From assembly GCA_902547825.1 (NCBI GenBank), contig CACCPE010000003.1:24239-88238 (forward strand): a stretch of DNA of 64,000 nucleotides. The letters run 5' to 3'. Below are positions 56,887 through 64,000 of this stretch, piece by piece (position 1 is the first letter of the stretch; each line of letters opens with the position of its first letter). Position numbers and translations under genes: made by a program. The DNA is from an uncultured Pelagibacteraceae bacterium. Lineage in GTDB: Bacteria; Pseudomonadota; Alphaproteobacteria; Pelagibacterales; Pelagibacteraceae. The notes under the pieces are model-generated. The model did no database searches, had not been told where the DNA came from, and saw only the letters and a list, made by a program, of their open reading frames with translations.

Positions 56887-58269
56887 ATGAAAAATAAAAC
56901 TGTTTGGGCGAATAGACTAAAGGGAAAGACATCACTTTCTTTTCAAAAAATAGGCTCATCTATAAGTACAGATAAAAGACTTTATGAGCAAGATATAGCT
57001 GCGTCCATTGTTCATACCAAAATGCTCGTTAAACAAAAGATTATTGGCAAAAAAGAAGGATCTAAAATTATCAATGGTCTTAAAAAAATTAAATTACAGA
57101 TTGATAAGGGAAAGTTTAAATTTCAAGAAAAATTTGAGGATATACATTTGAATATAGAAAAAAAATTATTTGAACTGATTGGTCCTTCAGCAGGCTTTTT
57201 ACACACAGCTAGATCAAGAAATGATCAAGTTGTTACAGATTTCAAATTATGGATTAAAAAATCATCAAAAGAAACTATAGCTAACATTAACTCTTTAATG
57301 AAAATTTTAATCAAAAAAGCAGAGAAAAATGTTGATTCTGTTATGCCTGGCTTGACGCATCTTAAGAATGCTCAACCTATTTCATTTGCACATTATCTTC
57401 TGTCTTACTTTGAAATGTTTAAAAGAGATAAAAAAAGATTCGAAAATAATATAAAACTTTTAGATGAGTGCCCATTAGGTTCAGCCGCACTAGCTGGAAC
57501 TTCTTATAAAATAGATAGAAATTATACTTCAAGACAACTTGGTTTTAAAAAACCAACTGATAATTCAATAGACTCTGTTGCAGACAGAGACTTTGCAGTA
57601 GATTTTTTATATGCATCTGCTATATGTGCAATGCATTTATCTAGATTAGCTGAAGACTTTATAATTTTTAATTCAAATGCATTTAATTTAATTTCATTTG
57701 ATGACAGTATGTTGACTGGTTCATCGATAATGCCACAAAAGAAAAATCCTGACCCTGCTGAATTAATCAGAGGTAGAGTTGGTTTGAACTATGGCAATTT
57801 AAATTCTATGCTTACTATAATGAAGGGACTTCCAATGTCTTATTTTAAAGATCTTCAGGATGATAAAAAACTTGTCTTTGATGGATTTGATACTTTAAAT
57901 GACTCATTGGTAATAAGTCTCGAATTAGTGAATTCAGTAAAGCCGAATAAAAAAAAAATGTTTAAAATGGCTAATGAAGGTTTTAGCACAGCTACTGATT
58001 TTGCTGATTATTTGGTAAAGGAAAAGAAACTCACTTTTAGAGAGTCTTATGCGGTTGCAGCAAAATTAGTGAATTACGCCGAAAAGAAAAATAAATTTTT
58101 GTCTGAGTTATCTTTACAAGAAATAATGAAAATTTATAAAAATTTAGATAAAAATGTACTAAAAATATTTGATGTAAATAATTCTATGAACTCAAAAAAA
58201 TCCTATGGAGGAACGTCTACTGCTAATGTTAAAGCAATGATTAAAAAATATAAAAAGGAGGAAAAATGA
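56887..58269 (+). CDS. argH: Argininosuccinate lyase
   Basis: ArgH cleaves argininosuccinate to arginine and fumarate, the last step of arginine synthesis. The fumarase/aspartase-superfamily signature GSSIMPQKKNPDPAELIRGR, the start LWANRL-like VWANRLKG, TARSRNDQV and the His in PGLTHLKNAQP are intact (460 residues). It is followed by a tiny lipoprotein gene and lysA; the argH-lptM-lysA order is widespread in proteobacteria. It overlaps the lipoprotein start by 4 bp. Confidence 0.96.
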   Translation: MKNKTVWANRLKGKTSLSFQKIGSSISTDKRLYEQDIAASIVHTKMLVKQKIIGKKEGSKIINGLKKIKLQIDKGKFKFQEKFEDIHLNIEKKLFELIGPSAGFLHTARSRNDQVVTDFKLWIKKSSKETIANINSLMKILIKKAEKNVDSVMPGLTHLKNAQPISFAHYLLSYFEMFKRDKKRFENNIKLLDECPLGSAALAGTSYKIDRNYTSRQLGFKKPTDNSIDSVADRDFAVDFLYASAICAMHLSRLAEDFIIFNSNAFNLISFDDSMLTGSSIMPQKKNPDPAELIRGRVGLNYGNLNSMLTIMKGLPMSYFKDLQDDKKLVFDGFDTLNDSLVISLELVNSVKPNKKKMFKMANEGFSTATDFADYLVKEKKLTFRESYAVAAKLVNYAEKKNKFLSELSLQEIMKIYKNLDKNVLKIFDVNNSMNSKKSYGGTSTANVKAMIKKYKKEEK

Positions 58270-58376
58270 AAATATTGATATTAATTTGTATAATAATTTT
58301 AACTCTATCTGGATGTGGAAAGAAATCAGAGCCAAAGTATCAAGGAAAATTTAATCAAATACAAATAATTTTATAA
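58266..58376 (+). CDS. lptM: Small LptM/YifL-type lipoprotein
   Basis: A 36-residue reading frame starts at an ATGA overlap with the argH stop: MKILILICIIILTLSGCGKK. The lipobox LSGC with Cys17 and the position between argH and lysA match the LptM (YifL) family, which helps mature the LptD outer-membrane translocon in E. coli. The mature peptide would be about 20 residues. It is too short for normal gene finding. Confidence 0.7.
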   Translation: MKILILICIIILTLSGCGKKSEPKYQGKFNQIQIIL

Positions 58377-58380
58377 TCTT

Positions 58381-59610
58381 ATGCAAAATTTAAGATATGT
58401 AGGTAAAAATTTATTTCTGGAGCGAGTGTCTATACAGAATTTTTTAAAGAAAAATAAAACTCCTTTTTATATTTATTCTGAAAATCAAATAGTTTCTAAT
58501 TATTTAAATTTTGTAAAAACATTTAAAAAAACTAATCCTTTAATATGTTTTGCTGCAAAATCTAATAGTAATACTAATATTTTAAGAATTTTAGGTAAAC
58601 TTGGTGCTGGAGCTGATGTTGTGTCTGGCGGAGAACTATTAAAAGCTCTTAAAGCAGGCATTAAACCAAAAAAAATTGTTTTTTCAGGAGTTGGTAAGTC
58701 TGAAGAAGAGTTAAAATTAGCAATTAATCAAAAAATTTTATTGATCAACTGTGAGTCTGAGAGTGAAGCGAAATTAGTTAACAAATTAGCAAAAAATTTA
58801 AGAAAAAAAGTTTCCATTGGCTTTAGGTTAAATCCTAATGTCGATGCAAAAACACATAAAAATATATCTACTGGTAAAGCAGATAATAAATTTGGTTTGT
58901 CAATAAAAAATTTTAAGTCTTTTCTAAGAGTTATAAATAAATTTAAAAATATAAAACTTGAGGCATTAAGTGTTCATATAGGGAGCCAAATTTTAAATGA
59001 TGGCCCCTTTAAAAAGACACTTAATGTAATGAATAAATTAATTAAGCAACTAAAATTAAATTTAAAGTATGTCGATTTAGGTGGAGGTTTTGGAATTAAT
59101 TATAGCGATAATGAAAAACCAATAAATTTAAATAATTACGCAAAATTAGTAAATAATTTTGCAACAAAACTTGACTGTAAAATAATTTTTGAACCTGGTA
59201 GATCCATTATTGGAAATACCGGCTTACTTATCAGTAAAGTACAATTTATAAAGAAAGGGGTAAATAAAAATTTTATAATTTTAGACGCTGGAATGAACGA
59301 TTTTATGCGACCAGCTTTATACGATGCATTCCATAAAATTATTCCTATAACTAAAAATTCATCCAAAATGAAAAGTACAATTGAATTTGTAGGGCCAATA
59401 TGTGAGAGCACTTGTAAATTTGGAGTTTATAGAAAATATCAAAAATTAATTGAGAATGACTTTGTGGCAATTACAAATGTTGGTGCGTATGGCTCTTCAT
59501 TATCATCAAATTATAATACAAGACCTTTAATCGCTGAAATTTTAATCAATAAAAATAAATTTAAATACATTAGAAAAAAACAAAATTTAAAAAAATTGAT
59601 TAATTCTTAA
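58381..59610 (+). CDS. lysA: Diaminopimelate decarboxylase
   Basis: LysA makes lysine from meso-diaminopimelate. It has the PLP Lys in CFAAKSNSN, the HIGSQI motif, the phosphate loop EPGRSIIGNTG and the Cys of GPICESTCKFG, all typical of the ODC-fold group IV enzymes. 409 residues. The ICEST Cys context and the position after lptM distinguish it from the polyamine decarboxylase earlier in the window. Overlaps plsC by one base. Confidence 0.95.
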   Translation: MQNLRYVGKNLFLERVSIQNFLKKNKTPFYIYSENQIVSNYLNFVKTFKKTNPLICFAAKSNSNTNILRILGKLGAGADVVSGGELLKALKAGIKPKKIVFSGVGKSEEELKLAINQKILLINCESESEAKLVNKLAKNLRKKVSIGFRLNPNVDAKTHKNISTGKADNKFGLSIKNFKSFLRVINKFKNIKLEALSVHIGSQILNDGPFKKTLNVMNKLIKQLKLNLKYVDLGGGFGINYSDNEKPINLNNYAKLVNNFATKLDCKIIFEPGRSIIGNTGLLISKVQFIKKGVNKNFIILDAGMNDFMRPALYDAFHKIIPITKNSSKMKSTIEFVGPICESTCKFGVYRKYQKLIENDFVAITNVGAYGSSLSSNYNTRPLIAEILINKNKFKYIRKKQNLKKLINS

Positions 59611-60317
59611 TGCAATTTATTAAATCTTTAATTTTTAATATCTTCCTATATTTGGGGCTTATTCTAATTTTCATATTAGCCATACCAACATTAGTTCTTC
59701 CAGAAAAATTTACCATTTTTTTTGGGAGGTTATCAGCAAAATATATTGTTTTAATTTTAAAACTTATAATGAATACTAAAGTAATTTTTCATGGTGAAGA
59801 AAATTTAAAAAAAGTTGATCAATTTTTTGTTGCCTCCGCCCATCAATCGATGTTTGAAACTTTTGCATTACAAATTCCGCTGGATAGTCCAATTTTTATT
59901 TTAAAAAAAGAACTTTTAAATATTCCTTTGTTTGGCTGGTATTTAAGAAAAATTGGTTCTATAGCAATCATTAGAGAGACTACCACTAAAGAAAATCTAA
60001 ATTTTTTTGATAAAATAAAAGAAAGATTAGAGAAAAATAAAAGACCACTTTTAATATTTCCTCAGGGGACAAGAGTAAAATTAGACGAGCAACCTCCTTT
60101 TAAAAAAGGAGTTGGTCGGATATATAAAACATTGAATTTACCCTGTATTCCAGTCGCATTGAATACAGGACAGGTTTGGCCGAAAAATAGTTTTATGAAA
60201 TTTTCAGGTGATATTCATATTTCATTTCTAGACCCTATTATGCCTGGTAAAGAAAATGATGAATTTATAAAAGAAATTGAAAACAAAATTTACTCTGAAA
60301 TAAAAAAATATTATTAA
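59610..60317 (+). CDS. plsC: 1-acyl-sn-glycerol-3-phosphate acyltransferase PlsC
   Basis: PlsC adds the second acyl chain in phosphatidic-acid synthesis. A membrane segment (about 8-30) precedes the acyltransferase core with His78 (HQSMFETFAL), IAIIRE and the substrate motif FPQGTRV. The catalytic motif reads H-x4-E instead of the textbook H-x4-D, and the third motif is QGTR rather than EGTR. Both are seen in some alphaproteobacterial PlsC proteins. 235 residues. Meets tyrA tail to tail without a gap. Confidence 0.9.
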   Translation: MQFIKSLIFNIFLYLGLILIFILAIPTLVLPEKFTIFFGRLSAKYIVLILKLIMNTKVIFHGEENLKKVDQFFVASAHQSMFETFALQIPLDSPIFILKKELLNIPLFGWYLRKIGSIAIIRETTTKENLNFFDKIKERLEKNKRPLLIFPQGTRVKLDEQPPFKKGVGRIYKTLNLPCIPVALNTGQVWPKNSFMKFSGDIHISFLDPIMPGKENDEFIKEIENKIYSEIKKYY

Positions 60318-61214
60318 TTATTTTCTTCCAAAGTCTGGTTTCTCTGTATCTTGCCCAGCCTCAATAATTTCTTTTCTTACTTTTTTAGTTGATGAAAATA
60401 TTTCTAGAAGCTTTTCACTGTCTTTATTTTTAATAGCAATTTTAATATCATCAAGATTTTTTGAATAATTATCTAAAACTTTCAATATATTTTCACTGTT
60501 ATCAATAAAAATATCTTTCCACATCAAAGGATCTGAAGCAGCAATTCTAGTAAAATCTCTCAATCCTCCAGCGCTATATTGAATAACGTCATTTTTAAAT
60601 TTGTCCTCATTATTAATTGCAGTTTTAACAATGCTGTATGCAACTGCATGTGGAAGATGACTTGTTAAAGACAATACATAATCATGATCTTCAAATGACA
60701 TGACTTTAACTTTACTTCCTAATTTAGACCAAAATTTTCCTAGGTTTTCTATTTTATCTTTAGGAACTTGGTTATCAGCTGAAAGAATACACCATCTATT
60801 TTTAAATAAACTTGAAAATCCTGCAGCAGGTCCGCTATATTCTGTTCCAGCTATTGGATGTGAAGCTATCCAACTAATATTTTTAAGACCTAAATTGGTT
60901 ATAATTTTGTTTACTTCTTTTTTAGCGGAACCAGTATCAGTAAGAATAGATCCTTCCTTTAAGTTTGATTTTATAGAAAGCAAAATTTCTTTATAACTGC
61001 TTAATGGTGCAGAAATTATTATCAGGTCTGCTTCTTTTATTGACTCCGTCACATTAGAGCAAATATCAGCTGTAAAATTTTTTTTTAAATATTCTATGAC
61101 TTTGTTTGACTTATCGTAAACACTTATTTTTGTAGCTAATTTTTGTTCCTGCGTTGCTCTCAGAATTGAGGAGCCAATCAATCCGCAGCCTAATATAGTT
61201 ATTTTACCGAACAT
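60318..61214 (-). CDS. tyrA: Prephenate/arogenate dehydrogenase TyrA
   Basis: TyrA oxidatively decarboxylates prephenate or arogenate on the way to tyrosine. The Rossmann start ILGCGLIGSSIL, the catalytic His in ASHPIAGTEYSGP and SHLPHAVAY, and the helical C-terminal dimerisation domain are present in 298 residues. It overlaps hisC by 11 bp; the hisC-tyrA pair supports a cyclohexadienyl-type dehydrogenase fed by an aromatic aminotransferase activity of HisC. Confidence 0.92.
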   Translation of the reverse strand: MFGKITILGCGLIGSSILRATQEQKLATKISVYDKSNKVIEYLKKNFTADICSNVTESIKEADLIIISAPLSSYKEILLSIKSNLKEGSILTDTGSAKKEVNKIITNLGLKNISWIASHPIAGTEYSGPAAGFSSLFKNRWCILSADNQVPKDKIENLGKFWSKLGSKVKVMSFEDHDYVLSLTSHLPHAVAYSIVKTAINNEDKFKNDVIQYSAGGLRDFTRIAASDPLMWKDIFIDNSENILKVLDNYSKNLDDIKIAIKNKDSEKLLEIFSSTKKVRKEIIEAGQDTEKPDFGRK

Positions 61215-62289
61215 TTAAAATTTTTTTCATTTTTTTCATTAATGCAATATTTTCTGATGTTTTCCCAATGGTTATACGTAAAGAATTTTTAATTCCATAA
61301 ACATCCATTTTACGGACCAGTATTCCAGATTTAGCGAGTAATCCAAATACTTTAGCAGAGTTTATTTTAGTTTTATCAAATTTTACCAACAAGAAATTAG
61401 TAAAACTTTTATTTGTTTCTATTCTCATTTTTTTGAACTCAGAATACATTTTTTTAGTCCATTTATTTACGTGTTTAATTTCTTTATTCAACCATGGACT
61501 ATCTTTTACAGCAGCAGAAGCTGCAAACAAAGCTGGTCTGCTCACATTAAATGGTGGCTTAACTTTATTTAATGCGGAAATAATTTCTTTTGATCCATAT
61601 CCCCAACCCACTCTGAGACCTGCTAAACCATATATTTTTGAAAAAGTTCTTGTCATAACGACATTTTTAAAATTTGCAAAAGTTTTTAAACCAGACAAAT
61701 AATCTTTATTTTTTACATACTCGAAATAAGCATCATCTACTACTAACAAGATATCACTTCTTAGTTTTTTTCTTAAAAATAGTAATTCTTTCTTTGGAAT
61801 ATATGTTCCAGTTGGATTATTTGGGTTAGCTAGGAAAACTATTTTAGTTTTTCTTGTAACTTTTTTGAGTATATCTTTAGTTGAAACAGTAAAATTATTC
61901 TCTTTCGAATAAATAACTTTTGCTCCATTCATTCTACTGTAAATTCGGTAAATTATAAAACTAAACTGAGGGACTATAACTTCATCTCCTTTTTTTAGGA
62001 ACGATTTACATATAAGTTCAAAAATTTGATCAGAACCTGATCCTAAGATTATTCTATTTTTATCAATCTTAAACTTCTTAGCTAGCGTATTTCTTAAAAA
62101 GGTTCCATCGGAGTCAGGGTATCTTGCAAAGTTTTTTGAAACTTCTAAGTATTGTTTTCTTGCTTTCGGGCTAGGACCAAGAGCAGACTCATTAGCAGAT
62201 AATTTAATCTTTGCTAGTTTACTCTTGAATAAGCTCATTCCAGCTACATATTTCTCTGCAACAATGTTATTTGGTTTCGGAAATCTCAT
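61204..62289 (-). CDS. hisC: Histidinol-phosphate/aromatic aminotransferase HisC
   Basis: A class II PLP aminotransferase (361 residues): the PLP-binding Lys lies in TRTFSKIYGLAGLRVGWGYG, with FLANPNNPTGTY, VDDAYFEY and the C-terminal LRITIGK Arg. Paired with tyrA, it may serve both histidine and tyrosine/phenylalanine synthesis. Start at 62289 leaves a 176-bp gap to metX, which holds the SAM-II riboswitch on the other strand. Confidence 0.93.
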   Translation of the reverse strand: MRFPKPNNIVAEKYVAGMSLFKSKLAKIKLSANESALGPSPKARKQYLEVSKNFARYPDSDGTFLRNTLAKKFKIDKNRIILGSGSDQIFELICKSFLKKGDEVIVPQFSFIIYRIYSRMNGAKVIYSKENNFTVSTKDILKKVTRKTKIVFLANPNNPTGTYIPKKELLFLRKKLRSDILLVVDDAYFEYVKNKDYLSGLKTFANFKNVVMTRTFSKIYGLAGLRVGWGYGSKEIISALNKVKPPFNVSRPALFAASAAVKDSPWLNKEIKHVNKWTKKMYSEFKKMRIETNKSFTNFLLVKFDKTKINSAKVFGLLAKSGILVRKMDVYGIKNSLRITIGKTSENIALMKKMKKILNVR

Positions 62290-62349
62290 CTAATTAATGT
62301 AATATCTAAATTGTTTAAGTTTTTCTATAGCTCTTTATCGTATATAAAA

Positions 62350-62378
62350 TTGACAAGTTTGTGATGATTTAGTAAACA
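62350..62378 (+). promoter_or_regulatory. Possible metX promoter
   Basis: A perfect TTGACA at 62350-62355 is followed after 17 bp by TAAACA, a weak -10. Transcription from here would begin right before the SAM-II aptamer, which supports the assignment despite the poor -10. Confidence 0.4.
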
Positions 62379-62382
62379 TTAA

Positions 62383-62435
62383 CCGCGCTGATTTAACCAT
62401 ATTGCAAGCGCATAATAAATGTAGCTAAAAAGGGG
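62383..62435 (+). promoter_or_regulatory. SAM-II riboswitch
   Basis: The stretch matches the alphaproteobacterial SAM-II aptamer closely: the P1 arms GCGCT (62385-62389) and AGCGC (62407-62411), the loop GATTTAACC, the conserved ATAAATGTAGCTAAAAAGGG 3' segment. It precedes metX, the usual SAM-II target. It is followed at once by a terminator hairpin. High SAM should stop metX-metW expression. Confidence 0.93.
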
Positions 62436-62437
62436 AT

Positions 62438-62463
62438 GCCCAGTTTAGCTGGGCTTTTTTTTT
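62438..62463 (+). terminator. Riboswitch-controlled intrinsic terminator before metX
   Basis: GCCCAG (62438-62443) pairs with CTGGGC (62449-62454) over a 5-base loop, followed by nine T (62455-62463). A competing structure is visible: AGCTAAA of the aptamer (62423-62429) is complementary to TTTAGCT (62444-62450), with GGG (62433-62435) and CCC (62439-62441) pairing inside it. The two forms exclude each other, as an antiterminator and terminator should. Confidence 0.8.
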
Positions 62464-62465
62464 GG

Positions 62466-63605
62466 ATGAATATAAAACTTGAGAATACAAAGAAATTAAA
62501 CGTTACTAAACCGCTTAAACTTGACTGCGGAAAAACTATAAAAAATTTTCCTCTCGCTTATGAGACTTATGGAAAATTGAATGATAACAAAGACAACGCA
62601 ATACTTGTTTTTCATGCATTGACTGGAGATCAGTTCGTGACTGGAACCAATCCTATTACTAATAAGGAAGGTTGGTGGGTTACTGCGGTAGGGCCTGGGA
62701 GAGCAATAGATACGAATAAATATTTTGTTATTTGTGCGAATGTGATCGGAGGATGTATGGGTTCGATAGGTCCTAAAGATATTAATCCAGTAACAAAAAA
62801 ACCTTACGGATTGGATTTTCCAGTTATAACAATTAAAGATATGGTAAAAGCTCAGGAGTCCTTACTTGAACATTTAGGAATTAAAAAACTTTTATGTGCG
62901 ACTGGGGGTTCAATGGGTGGAATGCAACTTTTACAATTTTGTGCAACATTTCCGGATAAAGCTTTTTCAGCGGTGCCGATAGCCTGTAGCTCGAGCCATA
63001 GCGCTCAAAATATTGCTCTTAATGAATTAGCTCGTCAAGCAATTATGGCAGATCCTGTATGGGATAATGGAAAATATGTTTTGAAAAATGTTCAACCAAA
63101 AAATGGCTTAGCAGTTGCAAGAATGGTTGGGCATATAAGTTATTTATCTGAAAAAGGTATGCAAGAAAAATTTGGTAGAAAATTACAAGAGAAGGCAGAT
63201 TATGAATTTAGTTTTAATGCTGACTTCCAAGTTGAAAGTTATTTAAGACATCAAGGTTATGCATTTGTTGAAAGATTTGATGCTAATTCAGTACTATATA
63301 TAACAAGAGCGATGGATTATTTTGATCTTTCAAAACAATTTAAAGGAGGTTTGGTAGAGGCATTTAAAAATCAAAAAACTAAATTCTTAATCATATCATT
63401 TTCCTCTGATTGGCTTTACACAACAAAAGATAACAAAGATATAGTAATAGCATTAAATGCGTCAGGTGCAGATGTTTCTTACTCTGAGATAAATACAGAT
63501 AAAGGACATGACTCTTTTTTACTTAATGAACCTGAATTTTTAAAAACATTCAAAGGTTTTATAGACTCTATGTATGAAAAATTTAAAAATGAAAAAAGAA
63601 TTTAA
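62466..63605 (+). CDS. metX: Homoserine O-acetyltransferase MetX
   Basis: MetX activates homoserine for methionine synthesis. The alpha/beta-hydrolase signatures are VFHALTGDQF, the nucleophile Ser149 in ATGGSMGGMQLL, and the late catalytic Asp (SFSSDWLY) and His (KGHDSFLL). The start at 62466 (MNIKLENTKK) is chosen over the in-frame ATG at 62436, because the ten extra codons lie in the terminator hairpin. No Shine-Dalgarno sequence is evident. 379 residues; overlaps metW by 17 bp. Regulated by the SAM-II riboswitch. Confidence 0.94.
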   Translation: MNIKLENTKKLNVTKPLKLDCGKTIKNFPLAYETYGKLNDNKDNAILVFHALTGDQFVTGTNPITNKEGWWVTAVGPGRAIDTNKYFVICANVIGGCMGSIGPKDINPVTKKPYGLDFPVITIKDMVKAQESLLEHLGIKKLLCATGGSMGGMQLLQFCATFPDKAFSAVPIACSSSHSAQNIALNELARQAIMADPVWDNGKYVLKNVQPKNGLAVARMVGHISYLSEKGMQEKFGRKLQEKADYEFSFNADFQVESYLRHQGYAFVERFDANSVLYITRAMDYFDLSKQFKGGLVEAFKNQKTKFLIISFSSDWLYTTKDNKDIVIALNASGADVSYSEINTDKGHDSFLLNEPEFLKTFKGFIDSMYEKFKNEKRI

Positions 63606-64000
63606 AGTAATTGCAGATTTATTACCTAAGAATACGAGGGTTCTTGATATAGGATGTGGAGACGGATCTTTAATGCATCTTCTTAGAATAGAAAAAAATA
63701 TAGAGGTACGTGGACTAGAACTTAATCAAGATAATGTTAAAGAATGTATTTATAAAGGTTTGCCAGTTATTCAGGGTAATGCAGAAACTGAATTACATCA
63801 ATTTCCTGATAAATCATTTGACTATGTTGTGCTGAGTCAAACACTACAAGCATTTTATGAGCCAGAGAAAGTTTTAAAAAATCTTTTAAGAATAGGAAAA
63901 TCGGTTATTATCTCAATACCTAATTTTGGCTTTTGGAAAGTAAGAGTAAAACTTTTACTTTTTGGTGAGATGCCGGTTACAAAGACACTCCCAAATACTT
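63589..64000 (+). CDS. metW: Methionine biosynthesis protein MetW (truncated by window edge)
   Basis: The start lies 17 bp inside metX: MKKEFKVIADLLPKNTRVLD, then the class I methyltransferase loop IGCGDGSLMHLL, NAETELHQFPDKSFDYVVLSQTLQAF and IPNFGFWKVR, all typical of MetW, the small partner of MetX in proteobacteria. The frame stays open to the last base of the window (about 137 residues seen), so the C-terminus is missing. Confidence 0.93.
   Translation, partial: MKKEFKVIADLLPKNTRVLDIGCGDGSLMHLLRIEKNIEVRGLELNQDNVKECIYKGLPVIQGNAETELHQFPDKSFDYVVLSQTLQAFYEPEKVLKNLLRIGKSVIISIPNFGFWKVRVKLLLFGEMPVTKTLPNT

Noticed and set aside
62436-62465. Ten-codon N-terminal extension of metX from ATG 62436
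   Set aside because: The codons coincide with the terminator hairpin and T tract of the SAM-II riboswitch; the ATG at 62466 gives a normal MetX N-terminus.

Overview
The window is a densely packed, very AT-rich stretch of an alphaproteobacterial chromosome. Overlapping or abutting genes, several alphaproteobacterial signature systems (Irr beside fabA-fabB-fabI, RegB/RegA, ChvG/ChvI, a SAM-II riboswitch before metX-metW, and the dut-coaBC-ubiB-ubiE-mutM-rpsT-dnaA order) and strong genome compaction point to a Pelagibacterales (SAR11)-like marine bacterium. This placement is inferred from gene content and order, not from a phylogeny.

Layout. 1-3.8 kb: end of infB, then rbfA, rpsO and pnp, with truB absent from its usual place. 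3.8-9.9 kb: leftward fabA-fabB-fabI facing rightward irr, katG, an oxygenase and a small membrane protein; near-identical Irr-box-like palindromes precede irr and katG. 9.9-21.1 kb: replication-start neighbourhood (SH3 protein, thiF/moeB, dut, coaBC, ubiB, ubiE leftward; mutM, rpsT, dnaA, dnaN, gyrB rightward), without recF. 21.1-27.3 kb: redox sensor kinase regB and its regulator regA, separated by an opposing four-gene polyamine operon. 27.3-37.3 kb: bioY, an ABC ATPase, polA, chvI-chvG, ahcY, tsaE-amgK-murU.

37.3-54.8 kb is the accessory part and the most interesting. It has two autotransporters with related stalk and barrel but different passengers (a five-repeat propeller-like passenger and a C-type lectin domain), a prepilin peptidase between them, and two divergent type IV pilus operons. 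The leftward one is pilT, four minor (pseudo)pilins, a secreted unknown and a PilY1 whose von Willebrand A domain is interrupted by an NHL-type propeller. The rightward one is a PilM-PilN fusion, pilO, pilP and a PilQ cut off before its secretin channel. The divergent 404-bp gap carries nine copies of an 8-bp core, TAACACAA. The same-orientation copies are spaced by roughly whole helical turns, and the last copies overlap a strong promoter. The protein read from that promoter, the PilM-PilN fusion, starts with an integrase-arm-like putative DNA-binding domain. I infer a membrane-anchored pilus platform protein that binds its own operator array, which could couple pilus assembly to pil transcription or tether the locus to the pilus.

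54.8-64 kb: HNH nuclease, carboxylesterase, HIG1 protein, thioredoxin-like protein, argH-lptM-lysA-plsC, then leftward hisC-tyrA, and metX-metW behind a SAM-II riboswitch with a legible terminator/antiterminator switch. I saw no rRNA, tRNA, CRISPR or insertion sequence.
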